A stretch of 64,000 bases of DNA from Mytilinidion resinicola (GCF_010093595.1 NW_022985442.1:262046-326045); one strand, 5' to 3'; shown: positions 12,942-26,689, numbered from the stretch's first letter. The notes: generated by a model not told the origin, from the sequence alone. Program-made: numbers and translations.

Positions 12942-14911
12942 CTTGTGTGGTGGGGCAATGGGAAAAAGAGAAGGGATCTAGGGGACAAAAAACGGAAGCT
13001 ACACGGAAACGAAGCTACATAAGAAGAACCCTCGCGTCGAGAGCTGGAAAAAGCGAACTGCACTGCGGGGTACACATTCCCAGGTACCTCAGAGGTACAC
13101 GATGCACCTGCAGTCCAGCCTCCGTATTCCCCAGCTTACGGGAGCTCCGAAAGAAGAAAATGCAATCAAATCCATCTGAGGTGCATGCCTCAAAACCACC
13201 ACCAGCACGAGCTCTTTCTGCGGCCATTGACTGGATGCATCGTGAAGGCCCGGAGTGGCCCCAATCACCTCGCAGTAGCAGCAAGCCGCTGCAAACGCAA
13301 CGCTCCATAGCTCCAGAAGCTGCATGACGTGTGTGGGAAAAGCAAAACCGCAGGTGGTAAGCGCAAAAGAAGAAGCCAACTCACCGCTCTCACTCGGATC
13401 CTTACTCGTCGAGAAGCGCCGCTCCTTTGCGAAGCTGCCCCGGCCGGGCTTGACGTGAGGGATTCGTGCTGCGGAGAAGGACATCTTGGACGCTTGACGT
13501 CTGCTGTGGGATAGTCCTGGGTGGTGATGTCTTCGAACGGTCGTCCAAGCTCAAGCTCAGTCAACAAAGGGTAGAAATATCCAAATCAACAACGAGCTTC
13601 ACCAACAGAAAAGTTGGGAAAGTCTGCGAAATAATGTAAGACGAAGCAGCAAGCTGTCAGCGTTCAACACTCAGAACTGAGAACTGCCGTGGGGTGTGCG
13701 CAAGCCCGCATATATACTACCCCCTCCCAAAGGCTCCCACCGTCACTCTGCCTCCCTTGCCCGACCTGTTTCGCCATAGCTTCCCACGTACGCCCAAGGG
13801 AGCCCAGCAAATGCCAGGATCTCCCATTCGCCATCGGCCGGGCCGTGCCACGCTGCTGGGGAGTGCCCATTGGCGATTTGCCCATCGATGGGAACCGGGC
13901 ACCAGCAGCGCGCCCAAAAGCTTGCTCCCTGCGGCATTCCCTGCAAGCCCGATGCGCGGGATGCTTAGCTAGCGAAGAAGTGGAGGTGTGGCAGTTGCAG
14001 TTGTGGGCCTGTGGCCCAAGGGCCCCCCTTGGATCGGTGAGTGCCAGTTCGCAGGCAGCGCGCCGCGCCGCGTTGTTGTCTCTCCATCTCGCCCGCGCCA
14101 GCTGCCTCTTCCCGCAACAATCGCCGCCGAAGCCCCCTTTCGAATCGAATGGTGAGGCAATCTCGAGTCTCCTGTTTTGCGCCGTTGCTCGGAGGGGGGA
14201 TAATACCTCAGCACATCAGCGCCAGCCTAACCCACGGCCCCCTTCCTCTTTGTCAACTCGCACGGAGGCGATCGTGCAACGCGCGCCCGCCGGTTGCGCT
14301 CCGTCGGCCAGATGAGGAAGGGTTCTAGAAGAAATATCTCATGGCCGCCATCCATGGGAGATTTAGCTTTCGCCTCATTTGCGGCGTTCCGGGATTGATA
14401 TCAGAACTCCAGCCTCACGGCAAATCGGGTCCATAGCCCGTTCCCATATTCTACGCCGTAAGGATCTCAGCCACAGGGATGAAGCAAGTCTCGCAACTGC
14501 TCATCACTCGTGCCAGCACAGTGTCTCAAACGCCCGTGAACCCAGCCCCCAGACCCCCTCGTTAAACGGGTGCGAGTCTCATGTTTCACCTCTCGAAAGT
14601 GGTTGCGTCGCAGTGGCCACCGTAACCCACGCCCAATTGCCCGATGCTGACGGAGCGTGCGCGCGTGCGTGTTCGTGTCTTCTACGGCCGAAGGCAACGC
14701 AACGAACCGACACCTACTGCGCGATTAATCTCACAGCGCAATGAATCATGAACGGAGGTGATGATAGTACAAGGACAACTGTGGTTACACTCTATATACA
14801 GCACCAGCCACAGCCACCCCCTTTCTCACTATCACGTCCATAATGGGATCCTAATACACAAAACACTTGCTACCATAATACAAATCTAACAAATAAAATC
14901 GCTCATCCAAA
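12942..14911. other. 2-kb GC-rich intergenic region, no gene seen
   Basis: Lies upstream of the aminotransferase and downstream of vph1. It is GC-rich with several short imperfect palindromes (for example GGGCC/GGCCC clusters near 14000-14040). Open frames up to about 200 codons exist on both strands, but their products are Arg/Pro/Ala-rich low-complexity strings without motifs, as expected by chance at this GC content. Confidence 0.4.
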
Positions 14912-17799
14912 TCACTCAATCGGCTCCTCCTCCAACAGTATCTTAAAGCTAAACGGCTCAAACGGCACGCCGTCGCCCATGAAATGCTTGCTCATTGCCT
15001 CGACCCAATGCAGCCGTAGACTATGCAACATGGCGCTCGTGCCCTCCATAACACACAGCACAAAGACCGTGAGTACGAACCAGAAGTAGAAGATAACGAC
15101 GATGGCGATCGTGCCTACGATTCCCTTCATGCCGAAGGCAATGTTCATCGTCATGTCCCACAGCACGATGGAGAGGCGTTGATGTGCGAGGGAGAGGGCC
15201 CACAGACGGAGGTAGGAGGCTGTGTGAGAGACGCAGTTGAGACAAAATTCTAGAGATCGAAGTGTTAGCTACTAGCTCGATAGTTTTAGAGTGACTGAAC
15301 TTGACTTACCGATCGTGTGGATGATTTGGTGGATCATGATTTCTGAAAACTCGAACTCTTCGTGCTCTTCACCGTGTCCGATATCCTGTGTAATCATGGC
15401 AACACCATCTTCATCATCGCCATAGCTGTCCCGACCACCGTTCAGAGTCTGACCTTCGTCATCGTCGTCATCGTCTAGTGCGCTGACCCTGGTGCTCTCG
15501 CCAATACCACGGTATCCCAACGCGCGAGCCTTGTTGTGCTCGTAGCGGAGGTAAAATGGCTTCAGGAAGAGAAGGACCGGGACGCACACTAGAGCCAAGA
15601 GAAGTAGAATGACCTGCACAGTAGCTTGGCCCTTGTACAGTGGGGCATCAGGGTTCTCGAGCGTGCCAGGTTGGAGGAACATGTAGATCAGCATGTTGAG
15701 AAGACTAGGAGGATCCTGTCCGATGGCGATCCAGTCGACACACCACTTGTAGACGATGGTGCAGGCCAAGTAGCCAAAGATTGACTGGAAGAAAATCATG
15801 CCCGGTACGAAGTTGCCCCAGATGTCAATCGGCGTCTTGAAGTAGCGAGCGTTAACGAGGGACCAGCAAAGGGAGAAGGTCATCTGTTGATGTTAGCCAA
15901 AATGCAAAAATTTAAATTGTTTCCATCAAAATGGCTTACGTGACACCACCCGAGGAGAATACTGAGCTTCATCTTGTAGCTGTTGGAGAACAACAGATCG
16001 TTCTCGGTATCATGCCACTTCCAATCCAAGCCAAAAGGATATGTGTAGCCCTGGATACGTGTTGCATCTGGACCAGCTCCATCGTTTTCCCACTCCCACA
16101 TAGATGTGAAGAAAGGCAGTTCCTTTGAAAACGCATCACAGTAGATCAGGCCAGTATACATAGAGAAGATTCCCATCATCAGGACAATGTAGCGTCCGTA
16201 GAAGATCATGGAGAAAAGCTCGTCGAGCTTGCTCCGCAGTAGGGACTTCTCATAGTAGATCATGGCCAAGGCAGCGAGCAACAAGATGGAACCGTGTCCG
16301 AAGTCACCGAACATGACGGCGAACAGAAAGGGGAAAGTAACGATAGTGGGTAAACCAGGGTTGACTTCGCGATACTTGATGGTACCGTAAGCATCGATGA
16401 TGGTTTGGAACGCAAGCGTAAACTTGTTCGTCTTGAAGTAGGTCGGTGGTGTCTTGTTGGTCTTGACCTGGTTCACAATAGTCGGAACAGAGAGACCAGC
16501 ACGGTCGTTGACATCCTGGAGGGTCGATTTGATCAATCCAAGAGCATTGGTAGGTGCCCATGCTTCGGCGATGAGGGTCTTCCGTTGATGATCGTAAGAA
16601 AACTTATTCAAAGTTTGGTAAACAGCCTTCTCCTTCTTGATAATGATCATCCATGCAGCCAAGCTACGTCCAATAGCAGTCAGCTCAGCATCCAGCGTCT
16701 GCTTGGTGTTCCTTAAAACGCTCGCCAAGTCGCTCAATCGAGTATTGACCTCATGGATCTGGTCCCGGCGCAACTCGCTGTTCTCGTCCACACTGTATAG
16801 GTCGGCACCTAGCGATTCGGAGATCTTGCGGATCTTAGCGATGATTTCCTTGCCGTGTGCGAAGATAATGAACACGTTCTTGCTGGTTTCCTCGTTCGTC
16901 TCTGGGTTGATGATGGGCTCCGGGATCTCAGACTGGTTCATGTACAGATTGCCGCGCAGCGTTCGCCAGAGGATTCTTTCAAATGACGCAATCCGTTCCC
17001 GGGGAATGACTCCAGCGACGAATCCGATATTCATGACGGAGAAGGAGCGGTCTCCGCCAGCTTCGCCATTTTGCCCGTTTTGTTCAACGTCGCGAAGGAG
17101 GGGCGCATCGTCGTTATCAATCGAGTGTCGGATTTCCTCGGTCTGGCCGCGAGCCTATCATTAATGTTAGTAGGTTGCATATGTGAACCGAGTCCAGTAT
17201 TGCTATAATCCTACCCTGTCGAAGAAGCCACCAGCCTCTCTGAGCACCCAACGCCACTCCGTAAGCTCGACCTCACGCCTCTTCAAAGTCTCATAGCTCT
17301 CATTGAGCGAGGAAATCCGATTCTCCAAGCTCTGACTCTTATCCGCAAGTTCATCAATCTCAGAAGCAGAAGGCGAGGTGAACGGGTTGTTGAAGTCGTA
17401 GATAGACCTCATCGGAATGGATGCCTTGTCCATCTGCGCATGGAAGTATCCTGACCCATGTCAGCTTCATACACCCCCAGTATCATAATATTGACATACG
17501 AAGCTGCCTCTCCACATTGTCTAGGCGACGGATCTCCTGCGTGAAGGTACGTTGGAAGGCGGTGGTGTCGGCATTGAGCTAGCAAAAAGCAATCGTGTTA
17601 GCATCCAAGATCATCTAGTTGGTCTACGAACACTACAGAAATGAATACAAGAGTTCCCAGCTGCACTTACATCCCGAAAGTCCATGACACCAAGCTCTCC
17701 GAGGGCGGAGACGACCTCGCGCCCTATCTCATTGGCGATGTAGAGCTGCGTCAAGGACATGTCCGCCGAGCGGAACAGGGTGTCCTGTGGTGGAGCCAT
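14912..17799 (-). CDS. vph1: V-type proton ATPase subunit a (Vph1/Stv1 family)
   Basis: Six exons, 17799-17671, 17578-17500, 17450-17215, 17154-15940, 15883-15310 and 15249-14912, encode 856 residues. Subunit a is the membrane stator of the V0 sector that provides the proton half-channels, acidifying vacuole, Golgi and endosomes. The N-terminal cytosolic domain (about 1-400) starts with the conserved [12 protein letters not shown] and VMDFRD. The membrane domain follows, with [25 protein letters not shown] and LLGWCHM. The essential proton-channel arginine lies in [17 protein letters not shown] at about residue 759, equivalent to yeast Vph1 Arg735. This motif spans the start of the last exon, supporting that junction. 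The acidic loop DDDDDDEG near residue 660 is typical. The gene is intact; Vph1 versus Stv1 cannot be separated in fungi with one copy. Confidence 0.95.
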
Positions 17800-18338
17800 G
17801 CTGGCGGTTGGGAAGACAGATCACTTGCTCCGCGATGATCCGTCCTTTCGAGAGTGTGGAGGCGATATGCCGGGGATGTGTGAAATAGGATCGATGAAGC
17901 TCTGCCTTCGCGATGATGCGGCAAAGATCGCGCTAAGCTGAGAAAGAATGTCACGTGTCCCGCTCTCGGGCTTTCTTTTCACTCATCTGTGAGCATCATC
18001 AAAAAAACAACCATCAATACATTGTGAATCATATATATACGTATACATAGAGTCATTATGACATATCTTTTTGTATTCCACAGTTCCACGGTTCATCGTA
18101 CTTCGAGTCCGTACCACAGGGCCTCATCAGCAGAGAAGCGCCCTACCACCATTCCCACGCCCGGAAGAAACAAACCACGTATGATGTCCTAAAGATGTGT
18201 GAAATAAGAAAAACAAACATATAGTCGTAAAGTCATCAAGTACATGTTGCTCCTTGAATTTTTTTTGAAAAGAGGCGAGACACCATGCAGACATCTGGAC
18301 CCGTACAGTTCACCCTACAATTCATCCTTCATATTCTC
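17800..18338. other. Intergenic region, vph1 promoter side and mer3 3' flank
   Basis: About 540 bp containing the vph1 promoter and the 3' end region of the helicase gene. A/T-rich around 18000-18060. No gene or repeat recognised. Confidence 0.4.
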
Positions 18339-21300
18339 TCAGATGAACTCCACAATATCACCGAATTCAGCAATGAGCCACGGCTCAATCTCTTCATAGC
18401 CTGGTGGCACGACGATATTGCTGAGTTTGTCGTCGTCATGATTCTGGGAAGCGGCGGTCTCTTTTTCTCCGACAGCATTCTCCCAGCTAGAAGCCATTTC
18501 GTCGTCATCTCCGAGATGATGAGGTGGGTGATCAAATGCCTGGTTCCCCGGGGGAACATTCTCCTTATCCGAGAACATCGCGTCTGTACTAGAACGGATA
18601 TTCGTGAATTTGGAATACCGCGATACTTTCTTCGCAGGGCCTTCATTCCCCAGGTACGAGGTCATAGGCGTGTTTCTTTCAATCGGAGGTTGTGAACTGC
18701 TAGTATCGTTGAAAAACAGAGATGGACCTTTCTCAGGAGGTAAGTGCGGAATACCAATTACTGAAGATGGTGTTTGATCCTGTTCTACAGGCAGACCACG
18801 AGTACCCATTGTTGAAGACGAAGAATGAGCTTGAGTTGGAACCTCCCGCATGAAAGTGTCTTCGTTCGAATTTTCCATAACAGCTTCGTCATCCATTAGT
18901 GCATCAAAGTCATCATTGAAGTAGCTGTCGCCGTAATCTTCGTTGTCATTGTCCCACTGCGTGTCTTGAAGATCCTGAGAGTCCGCCAGGCCCACCATTA
19001 CAGCGTCAAGTTCTGAGTCATCACCATTGAACATAGATTGCTCCTCGCCCGCGGCAATATCCGGAAGTTGTTCCACATCATCCTCAATTGGATGCCTGAT
19101 TTCCCCTGGAATATTTTGCTTCTCAACAACAAACTTAGGTCTTGAAAGAGCCTCGGCTACTTTTGGAACATCCGTTGGTGAGGTCAGGTCGTCCATCCAC
19201 CCATCTCCATAACTAGTTTCCGTAGACGGCTCTGTGGCGGCACCGTTGGTCATGAAAGACAAGGTCGGTGTGTCTCCATTCGAATAGGAATACGCTGGCT
19301 TCTTGTGCATGACCGCCGACACCGAAGCTGGCGGGTCCTTCTTTTGAATACTCGAATGAAGCTGATTCAAGTGGACGAAGTCTCGAGGTCCGTGAGTTGC
19401 GTAGTTCTTTCTCTTATCGTCCTCTGTGAGGTCCACCTGCTCAACAGCGGCTGAGCTCTTTCGCTTCGATACGTTGAGCTGTAGTTTGGATTGAGTCTTG
19501 TCCCTAGAGCCTTTCGATTGCTGTGCCTGGTGGGAATCCTTTTGAGTACTGGTAATTTGTGATGCTGCAGCCTTCTTCTTAGCCCTCTTAGGTAGTTTGT
19601 CGAGCCCATCGCGGCAGCACAAGTGTTTACACTTGGTCTTGTCACCGCACCTATGATTGCACGCCCATTTCCCGTTCTCAAGCCTGCGAGGTTCGTCCTC
19701 CACTTCTTCCTCCGAGTCGTCCGCCTTTCCCTTCCCTTTCTTCAATGCCGCATTTTTGGCAGTGTTGTTCCGAGTTACAGCTGAAGTAGTGCTGCCAAAG
19801 TCATCGATGTGGGCGAAGTCGAGATCTCCAACACCGGCAACAGCTAACAGTTCAGCGTCATCCAGTCCGTCGTCTCCGAACTCGTCGCTTGCTTCAGATG
19901 CTTTCCTGGTCAGGCCGCGCTCCTCGGCGCGTCTCCGAGACGTATTCGAGGTCGGTTTCTCTGGCTCCTTCTGGGGCTGTGGCTTCGGAGGAGGAAACAT
20001 GGCAGGGCGTATGTCCGGTTTGAGTGTCGCATGCCGCATTGTCCCAGCTACACAGCCGTGTTAGTAGACGACTCTGGGGTCCATCCTGTTCTCTCACCTA
20101 TCTCATCGCACATCACATAGCACGTGATTGACTGGTCCGAACTAGTCAAGAGAGCTGAAAATTGTAGGTCCTGGCCCTTCCCGAGTTTCTGCCCACTGCA
20201 AGTTGTTAGCTGTTTTGTTGGTACCATTAATAAAATGTGTCCTTATTACCTTGTGCGAGCGAAGTGCACTTTGTGGCCATCAGATGTCTCCGCTAGGAAA
20301 CACACGTATATAGGTTTATTCCGGTATTGAGTCGCTGGCTTCTCGTTCATGAACCCAATTTCAGCCCTAACTTGAACTTTGACGCCCTCGCCACATTTCG
20401 CAACCTAGATCTGTGATAAGCATAAATCCGAACGCTGATATAGGTAGGCTCCACTTACTGAGTTGGGAATCAAATGCACGGACACATGCAGCTTCGGGAA
20501 GTTCTTCAACCCAGCAAGAAGTTTCAAGCCAAACGGAGGATTCTTGCCGAGTACCATCTCTATCCGATGAGCTTCGGTATTCTCAAGGGCTTCAATGGAA
20601 TTGATGCCTCCGTTGACAAGCTTTCTGACCGCAACTATTCCAAGCTGATCAATCTGCTTGATCTGCATTGGGCTGTCATCCCAAGCCCGGGCACCAAGGC
20701 TGCGTTCCAACATCAAGGCGTTACGAATGGCTACCGAATCCTCCAGGTTCAGTTCACAGTCGATGATACAACGGACGAGGCGATTGATGTGCTTGAAGAT
20801 GATGGAAGTCTCGGTGAGGTATTGCTGTCTGTGCTTCCCGGCTTTCTCGTTAAAGGAAAGCTCAGCTCCGCCGAGGTGAGCTTGTATGATCAGTGACGCC
20901 TTGTGCATTGGTAGAGCCAAGTCTACAGGTATTTGAAATCTGATTGACGGAGATCTGTTGAGTTCTTTGTAGAGCGGCTTCTCTCCTCCTCGAAAACGTA
21001 GCTCTTTGAACTCGAAAGCCTGGGCAAGTGCAGAAAGCTACTGCTTGTGTTAGCAAGTTACTTCCATTAGATTGAGGCGGCGAAAGAGGATAGTGTCTTA
21101 CGATATCAGATATTTTTGCCTTCGGAGGCAAAGCCAGAAAATGTCGCATGGTCTCAAATTGCACATAGTAGCGTGCCATAGCATGACCAAATTCAGTACA
21201 TTTCAATGTCTCACCTGCCGTCACAAGATTGGTATCTTGAAGCAAGTTAATGTCCCTCGAGCAGATGCTGTCCAGTTGCTCATCGATGTCTTGTCCGCTT

Positions 21301-23648
21301 CTTGCGCCTTCAAGTTTGTAGTGTTCTGGATTCTGCTTCAAGCGGACGAACAAGAAAGTCCCAGCTAGCCATTTCTTCGCCGTTGGAAGGTTTGTGATTG
21401 TTCCGAGGCCAATTTCGGCATTCAGGTGATCAATGAGATTGCGATGTAGACAGCTCTCGAGCAGATCTTGGCCAGATACCATCAGCTCGTATCGCCGAAC
21501 TTTGTACTGCCTCGTCATAATGACTGCAATGGCGCTATCGTCGAATTGGGGCCGTCCAGCTCGACCGAGCATCTGCATGACCTCCAAGTCTGCATATTCG
21601 CTCATGAGAGCGCCAGCCCAGTAGACGGTGTTCTTGATAATGGCAAAGTGGCAGGGTAAGTTGACGCCCACGGCTAAGGTAGACGTGCAGCATATGACAT
21701 TCAGGTCTCCCTTCAAGAAGCCGTTTTCGACACTCAGTCGATCACTTGGGTTCAGGCCCGCGTGGTGAAATGCGACCGCCGATGATGCACAAGCTGGTCC
21801 CGAAATTAGTTTGGGCTTGTAGTACTGTGGCCAGAAACGGGCAACTTGCTTTGAAGATCGTTATCTGCAAACGATATCTTTCTCGTTGGCGCCTCCCAAT
21901 ACCGATCTCTAGGCCCTTTCCTTGCCCACCAATTCGCAAGGAGTTTTGCGGTGGCTACCGTTGAGTTCCTAGTAGGACAGAACACCATGATTGGCTTTCG
22001 TTGTGAGTATTTGGCAATGACCTCGGGAAGCCTAGTGACGATGTTAGCATTTCATCGCTCGTAGATGACGACAGGGTTGGTCTACGACATACTTGTTATC
22101 CAAATACTTCTCGAATGCGAATTCATTGCTGTTGTTCGATTGGTATCCACATACGTATTTCTGAAGTTTCACAGGCCTGAACTCTTCACCGAACTGCTCA
22201 CTTGCAGCGGGTTGACCTGGATGGTTCGTGTCCTTGCCTAGCCAGGACGCGACATCGTCGAAGTTTGGTACTGTCGCAGACAAAGCTACGAACCGCACAT
22301 CGGAGCTCGCAGATTTCATGCGCGAGACGACCGCTTCGAGGGTTGCGCCGCGCTCATCCTTGAGAATGTGAACCTCATCAATGAGAAAGAGCTTGATTAG
22401 TTGCATTAATTTCTCGTGATCTTTCCACTTCCGGGTCATACTGTCCCATTTTTCTGGAGTGGTGATGATGATACTAGCACTTTGAACATTTCGAATTTGT
22501 GAGATTGCACTATCACCTGTCAGTTCTTCACAACGCAGTCCCAGTGGACCGAACTTCTTCTGCCAGTCACGTTGGCGCTCAGAACACAGCGACTTGATGG
22601 GAGCCTGATATACGATTTTGTACTGCCCGCTGGGGTATTGATTGATGGCGCGGCAGATAGCGAGTTCCAGTACTGCTGTTTTACCACTACCTGTCGGCGA
22701 CGCTAGGACAAAGTTGTCGCTGAACTTGTACACTTGCTGGAAACATTTTGACTGAATTGCGTTGAACAAGGGGAATGGAAATATGGTTCGAAGGCGATCG
22801 GGTAGTTCAGTGACTGGGACTAATGCGATGCCCTGAGCCATTGGTGGAGCATGTGGCAGATCGATCCGTTTCGGGGCAGCCCTGGCCTTGTGATACGATG
22901 GCTCGAAAGCAGAGCCTTGGCTCTGTGACGGTTCTTGTCTTGTTCGCTCCTCTTCCAACCGCCTCTTGGGAGGTCGTGGTATCTGTGATCCAACGTCATT
23001 TCCGCGTTGGCTCGCTCTCATGGCCGGACTAGACAGCAATGCGTGAGGGTCTGAGCTAGACTCGGGGGCTGGTGGACGTCTGTAGGTAAATTTTTCTGCT
23101 TGAGAGGTGTCAGCCCGCTTCCTGTCAAGATCGTAGCTGTACGCACCTAGCTCTCGAACGTCTGGAGGTTGAGATGCATTGAGTGGACCTGTGTAGCATT
23201 GTTAGTATGGCTCCGGTCATCCCATTTCGTAGACACCAACCCTCTCGCAGACTCATGCTCATTTCTGGTGGCGTTTGCATTGGCTGACTTGCTAGAGCTC
23301 TGTCGTCGAAGTATCGAGAGGACTTCAGTGCTAAAGAGAGTCGGGCTCGACCTTGTTCCGCTTGTGCCTGTCTGTCCTCGAGAGGCCTTCGCATAAGCTC
23401 TTTGTCTGCAGATTGTGAGTGATGTGTGCAGCCTTATGCGGATTGGAACCTGTACCAAATGCGTCGAAAAGAGTTTCAATTTCTCCCACGCTGAACTGTC
23501 GAGGCTGTTCGTATCGATACTCAAGCTCGCGGCGAGGGCCTGGTTGGAGTTGCTCGTATCCTACCGCGGACAACGCCTGGGCGGATGGAGGCCCTTGATG
23601 GCCCTGTTCGAGTTGGTCAAGCATCTCCCACATCGAGGCATCTTCCAT
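18339..23648 (-). CDS. mer3: Meiotic ATP-dependent DNA helicase Mer3/HFM1
   Basis: Nine exons (23648-23456, 23405-23241, 23188-22093, 22031-21850, 21793-21102, 21037-20459, 20404-20250, 20195-20098, 20047-18339) give 1622 residues. Mer3/HFM1 is the ZMM-group 3'-5' helicase that stabilises recombination intermediates and promotes class I crossovers. Visible motifs are Walker A ASPTGSGKT (about residue 285), the DEVH box in LIDEVHIL (about 385), ALSATVPN, AFHHAGLNPSDR, TLAVGVNLP and QMLGRAGRPQFD. These are followed by winged-helix and Sec63 (ratchet) domains. The last exon has a disordered tail with a Cys/His cluster, CNHRCGDKTKCKHLCCR, characteristic of HFM1. The N-terminal DNA was joined from three small exons, giving TLFDAFDKEL and EKFTYRRPP. 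One intron (21794-21849) uses a GC donor. All helicase motifs are intact. Confidence 0.94.
21794..21849 (-). other. GC-AG intron in mer3
   Basis: On the minus strand this 56-nt intron begins GCAAGT, the consensus for GC donors. It carries an ACTAAT branch-like site and ends in CCAG. Only this choice joins the helicase frame to give NDLQTCASSAVAFHHAGL, the expected motif IV-V spacing. The GT donors I tried nearby put the downstream motif out of frame or onto a stop. Confidence 0.8.
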
Positions 23649-24203
23649 GGCTAGATGTCAGGCATTGGCAGCTCACGGAAAGGACACGGGGGCCTAGATG
23701 GCTGAGATATGGTAGAAGTAGGATGGTAGGTTGAGAGGATGGGAGCTTGAGATGCAGGTGTGTGGTTGACGTTGACATTGGCTCAGAAAAGCGAAGGCAC
23801 GGGACCTGCGAAACCACAACCCCTAGCATAACGGTTTCAGGCAATTCTTTCAATGCCTTTTAGATATACAGATACACAGAACGTCCCTAAAAGCCATCAA
23901 TGCGCCTTTGGTTCATGCAAAGCTCGTCGTCATACCTGTGACTTCGAACCACGTGCCGGCCAATTCCAAACGCACCACATAAAATGCAACGCCGCCACCA
24001 TTGTTTTCCTTACCGAACCCTAAACAAATGCATCCTTCGTATGACGTATCGGCGAAGGCCAAAATCTTTCAGTGAACCTTACAGCTCATTCATGAATCCA
24101 AATGCATGCAACACCCGCAAAGAGCCTCCATACCTAAATGCACCCCCTGATTGACGAACCTATGTGCGACGAAGTCTCATCATGTAAGAAAACTCAACTA
24201 CAT
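23649..24203. other. Intergenic region upstream of mer3
   Basis: About 550 bp forming the promoter of mer3 and the 3' flank of the sugar transporter gene. No recognisable gene or RNA was seen. Confidence 0.4.
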
Positions 24204-25761
24204 TTACGCATCGCGCTTTCCCAGCGACTTACGCTCCGAGCCCTTCCGGAAATGGTGCCGTTCTACGGTCGGTGTTCCGGGCCGTGAGGTCGACAGGCCC
24301 TCAGATCTCAAAGGAGACTTTGCAATCGACGACGCTGGGGTGCGTTCAAGATCAAAGTAAGATGGGTTGCCATCAATGGTCGTTTTCTCGTAGTCTGCGA
24401 TCCGGATTGGTGGCGGTCGCATGCGGTCGTTGCTGCTATATAGCCATGTAGCAAACAAAACAACAGAGGTACCGAGCAGATACTGGAGAGCGTTAGTACA
24501 CTTCAGGTGCATGCGAGTGAGGGAATGACCTACGTGCGCGGTGATCGAAACGTCGAAGAACCAGACGCTCGCTAGGAAGCTGATGATAATGCTAATGCTC
24601 GTTGAAAAGTTCTTTGCGATATTGTCTGCATAGTTAATAACCATGGACACCAAAACACCACCGAACGCTTGAAATGCAATTGTAGTCCAAACGATCCAGG
24701 TATAGCCCACGAAGAATCCTGTCTTCGCAATCTTTTCGCCGTCGATGAAGATTACGCCAATAAACCCAGCCGCGAATATCGACCAGAATGAGAGCTGTAC
24801 ATTCGCCACCCACAGAGAGGACGCTGCGTTCGAGTCCTTCAGGATTTTCTCGAAGGAGACTCCAGCAAGCCCAGAGAGAACGCACGCCGCAATGACAGAA
24901 GCCAAGCCGATCGTGCCGTTCAATACTGGATTCTGCATAGCCACATCCTCCTCAATGCCTTCGTATGTGGCAGAGCGCTTGGACAGTTGCCGTGCCGCTG
25001 TGCTACCCAAGTCGCGAAGCTCCTCGATGGAACGTGGCCAGAAAATTTGTGATTGCGCCTCTTGTAGAGATTTGAAGCTGGACGAATCGCCTCCGTGAGG
25101 CCACTGTACGATGATGACTCCAATTGTAAGGAGGACCAATGATCCCCATTTCCGCGTGGACAGCGACCTCCCTAGCAACGCAACACTGAATATCGCCGTC
25201 GTGAGGATCTTAAGTTGATATGTGACCTGGAACGTGGCCGCGTCTAGATTGCTCACAGCCGCGTATTGTAGTGTGTTTTGCGCAGTGTAGAGGACTGCGG
25301 GAATTGCCAGCTTCCAGCTGTCGCCCGTAAAGACCGCCGCGAAGAGGTTGCCAAATAGGTCTGACGCAGATGTGTTCGAAGGCAGCTTGCTAGACATGTC
25401 GTATAGAGCCATTGTGAGGGAGATTCCTAGTTTGATGACTTCGTTTAGGAGGACGGCGGTGGAGGCAAAGTATCGATGGGTGCCATTCTGTGGCATTATC
25501 CGCGAATAGTGCATAATCTGGCAATGTGTCAGCGCCCGGCTTGTCTTGAATATTAGAGTGTTCCTAGTAGTAGGACATAATCCCACAGCAACAGGGTTCT
25601 TACCAGAATGAGGGCGGAGTTTTGGAAAGTGAGCTGCCAAATTTATCAGTCAAGCCTTCCACAATTTCTCTGCGGGTAAGGGCACATACAGCGACCAGAG
25701 AGATAGTCTTCATAGGAAGACCTCCCCATGAACCGCCTCTGCGATTCGCGTCAATAGCCAT
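24204..25761 (-). CDS. UDP-galactose/nucleotide-sugar transporter (SLC35A family)
   Basis: Four exons, 25761-25690, 25633-25604, 25517-24534 and 24482-24204, encode 454 residues. The small second exon restores the conserved start ISLVALTFQNSALILIMHYSR, seen in SLC35A-type transporters. About ten hydrophobic segments follow, with conserved pieces ASTAVLLNEVIKL, LYTAQNTLQYAAVSNLDAATFQVTYQLKILTTA, GVSFEKILK and YADNIAKNFSTSISIIIS. These Golgi antiporters exchange cytosolic UDP-sugar for UMP to supply glycosylation. UDP-galactose is the family's usual annotation, but the substrate cannot be proven from sequence. A hydrophilic Ser/Arg-rich C-terminal tail and an acidic loop around residue 215 are typical of fungal members. 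The gene is intact. Confidence 0.88.
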
Positions 25762-26689
25762 GGTGCCCCCTTTCGTTCTTCGATGTTTGCGCTGCGGTTG
25801 GCGACAGGAGCCGAATGGTAAGAGCGTTTAAACTAGGGCGATGAAGCCTGAGAAAATCTGTATAGGCGGCCGTTTACTGTAGAACTAAAGGAGTGTGGGT
25901 AGGTTGGCAAGCTTACAAGTGAACCATGGCGGACGGGCTGTGAAGCCGAGCCATGACCACGGCTTGATGTCGGACGCGATCCTGGAACAGGTGCCCTGAT
26001 GCCCGCGGCCGATCACTTCAGACGCCGCAAGTGACAGCATCACGGGGGACCAACAGCGTGCCTTGACGACGGCTGCGGGCCACTCACCAGCCCCACAAAC
26101 CGCCTGGATGAGATCGTCTGGAGTCTGGACGGCTTCGATCCAGGTCACACGCTGCGCCGATTTTCCTGCCAGCACCGAAAGCACCGAAAACACCTCCAAG
26201 CATCAACCGTATACATTCTAGCAGCAACGCAGCCAAGTCCTCTTGATGGCCGGGAAGATGGGGAGCTCCTGGCCGCTGACAGTCCATCTCCAAGGCTCCA
26301 ATTACGTACTCATGGTGAGACCTAAAAGCAGCTTCGTGTATGTCATCCATTGGCCGCAAAACACCGCTCCATTAGACCGCTAAATGGTGTCCGCGGATTA
26401 CGACTGCATATCCGACCGATCCGTACATCCTAATGTATCTAAGATGGTGGCAATCGATGAGGTATTATGTTTATGGCAAGTTTGTTTCATTAATCCGTCG
26501 GTTTGTTATCGACCCATTTGCTCTTTCTTACATAAATTTAAGATTATGAGAATAGCAAGTCTCTTATCGTATCAATGAATAGGCGATGAGGAATCGAGAA
26601 TTGCTATATATTCCAAGTAGAGCTGGAACTTGCTTCTTCTACATTTGAAACGTCTTGAAACATTCCCCTTGCAGTCAACACAGTCCAAA
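25762..26689. other. Intergenic region, no gene seen
   Basis: About 930 bp upstream of the sugar transporter. No conserved ORF was found; an open frame at 26084-26359 has no motif. A/T content rises from about 26400 toward the repeat array. Confidence 0.4.

Noticed and set aside
13689..14315. 208-codon open frame on the plus strand
   Set aside because: Composition is Arg/Pro/Ala/Ser-rich with no motif, and several long frames overlap it on both strands. This is expected by chance in GC-rich intergenic DNA.
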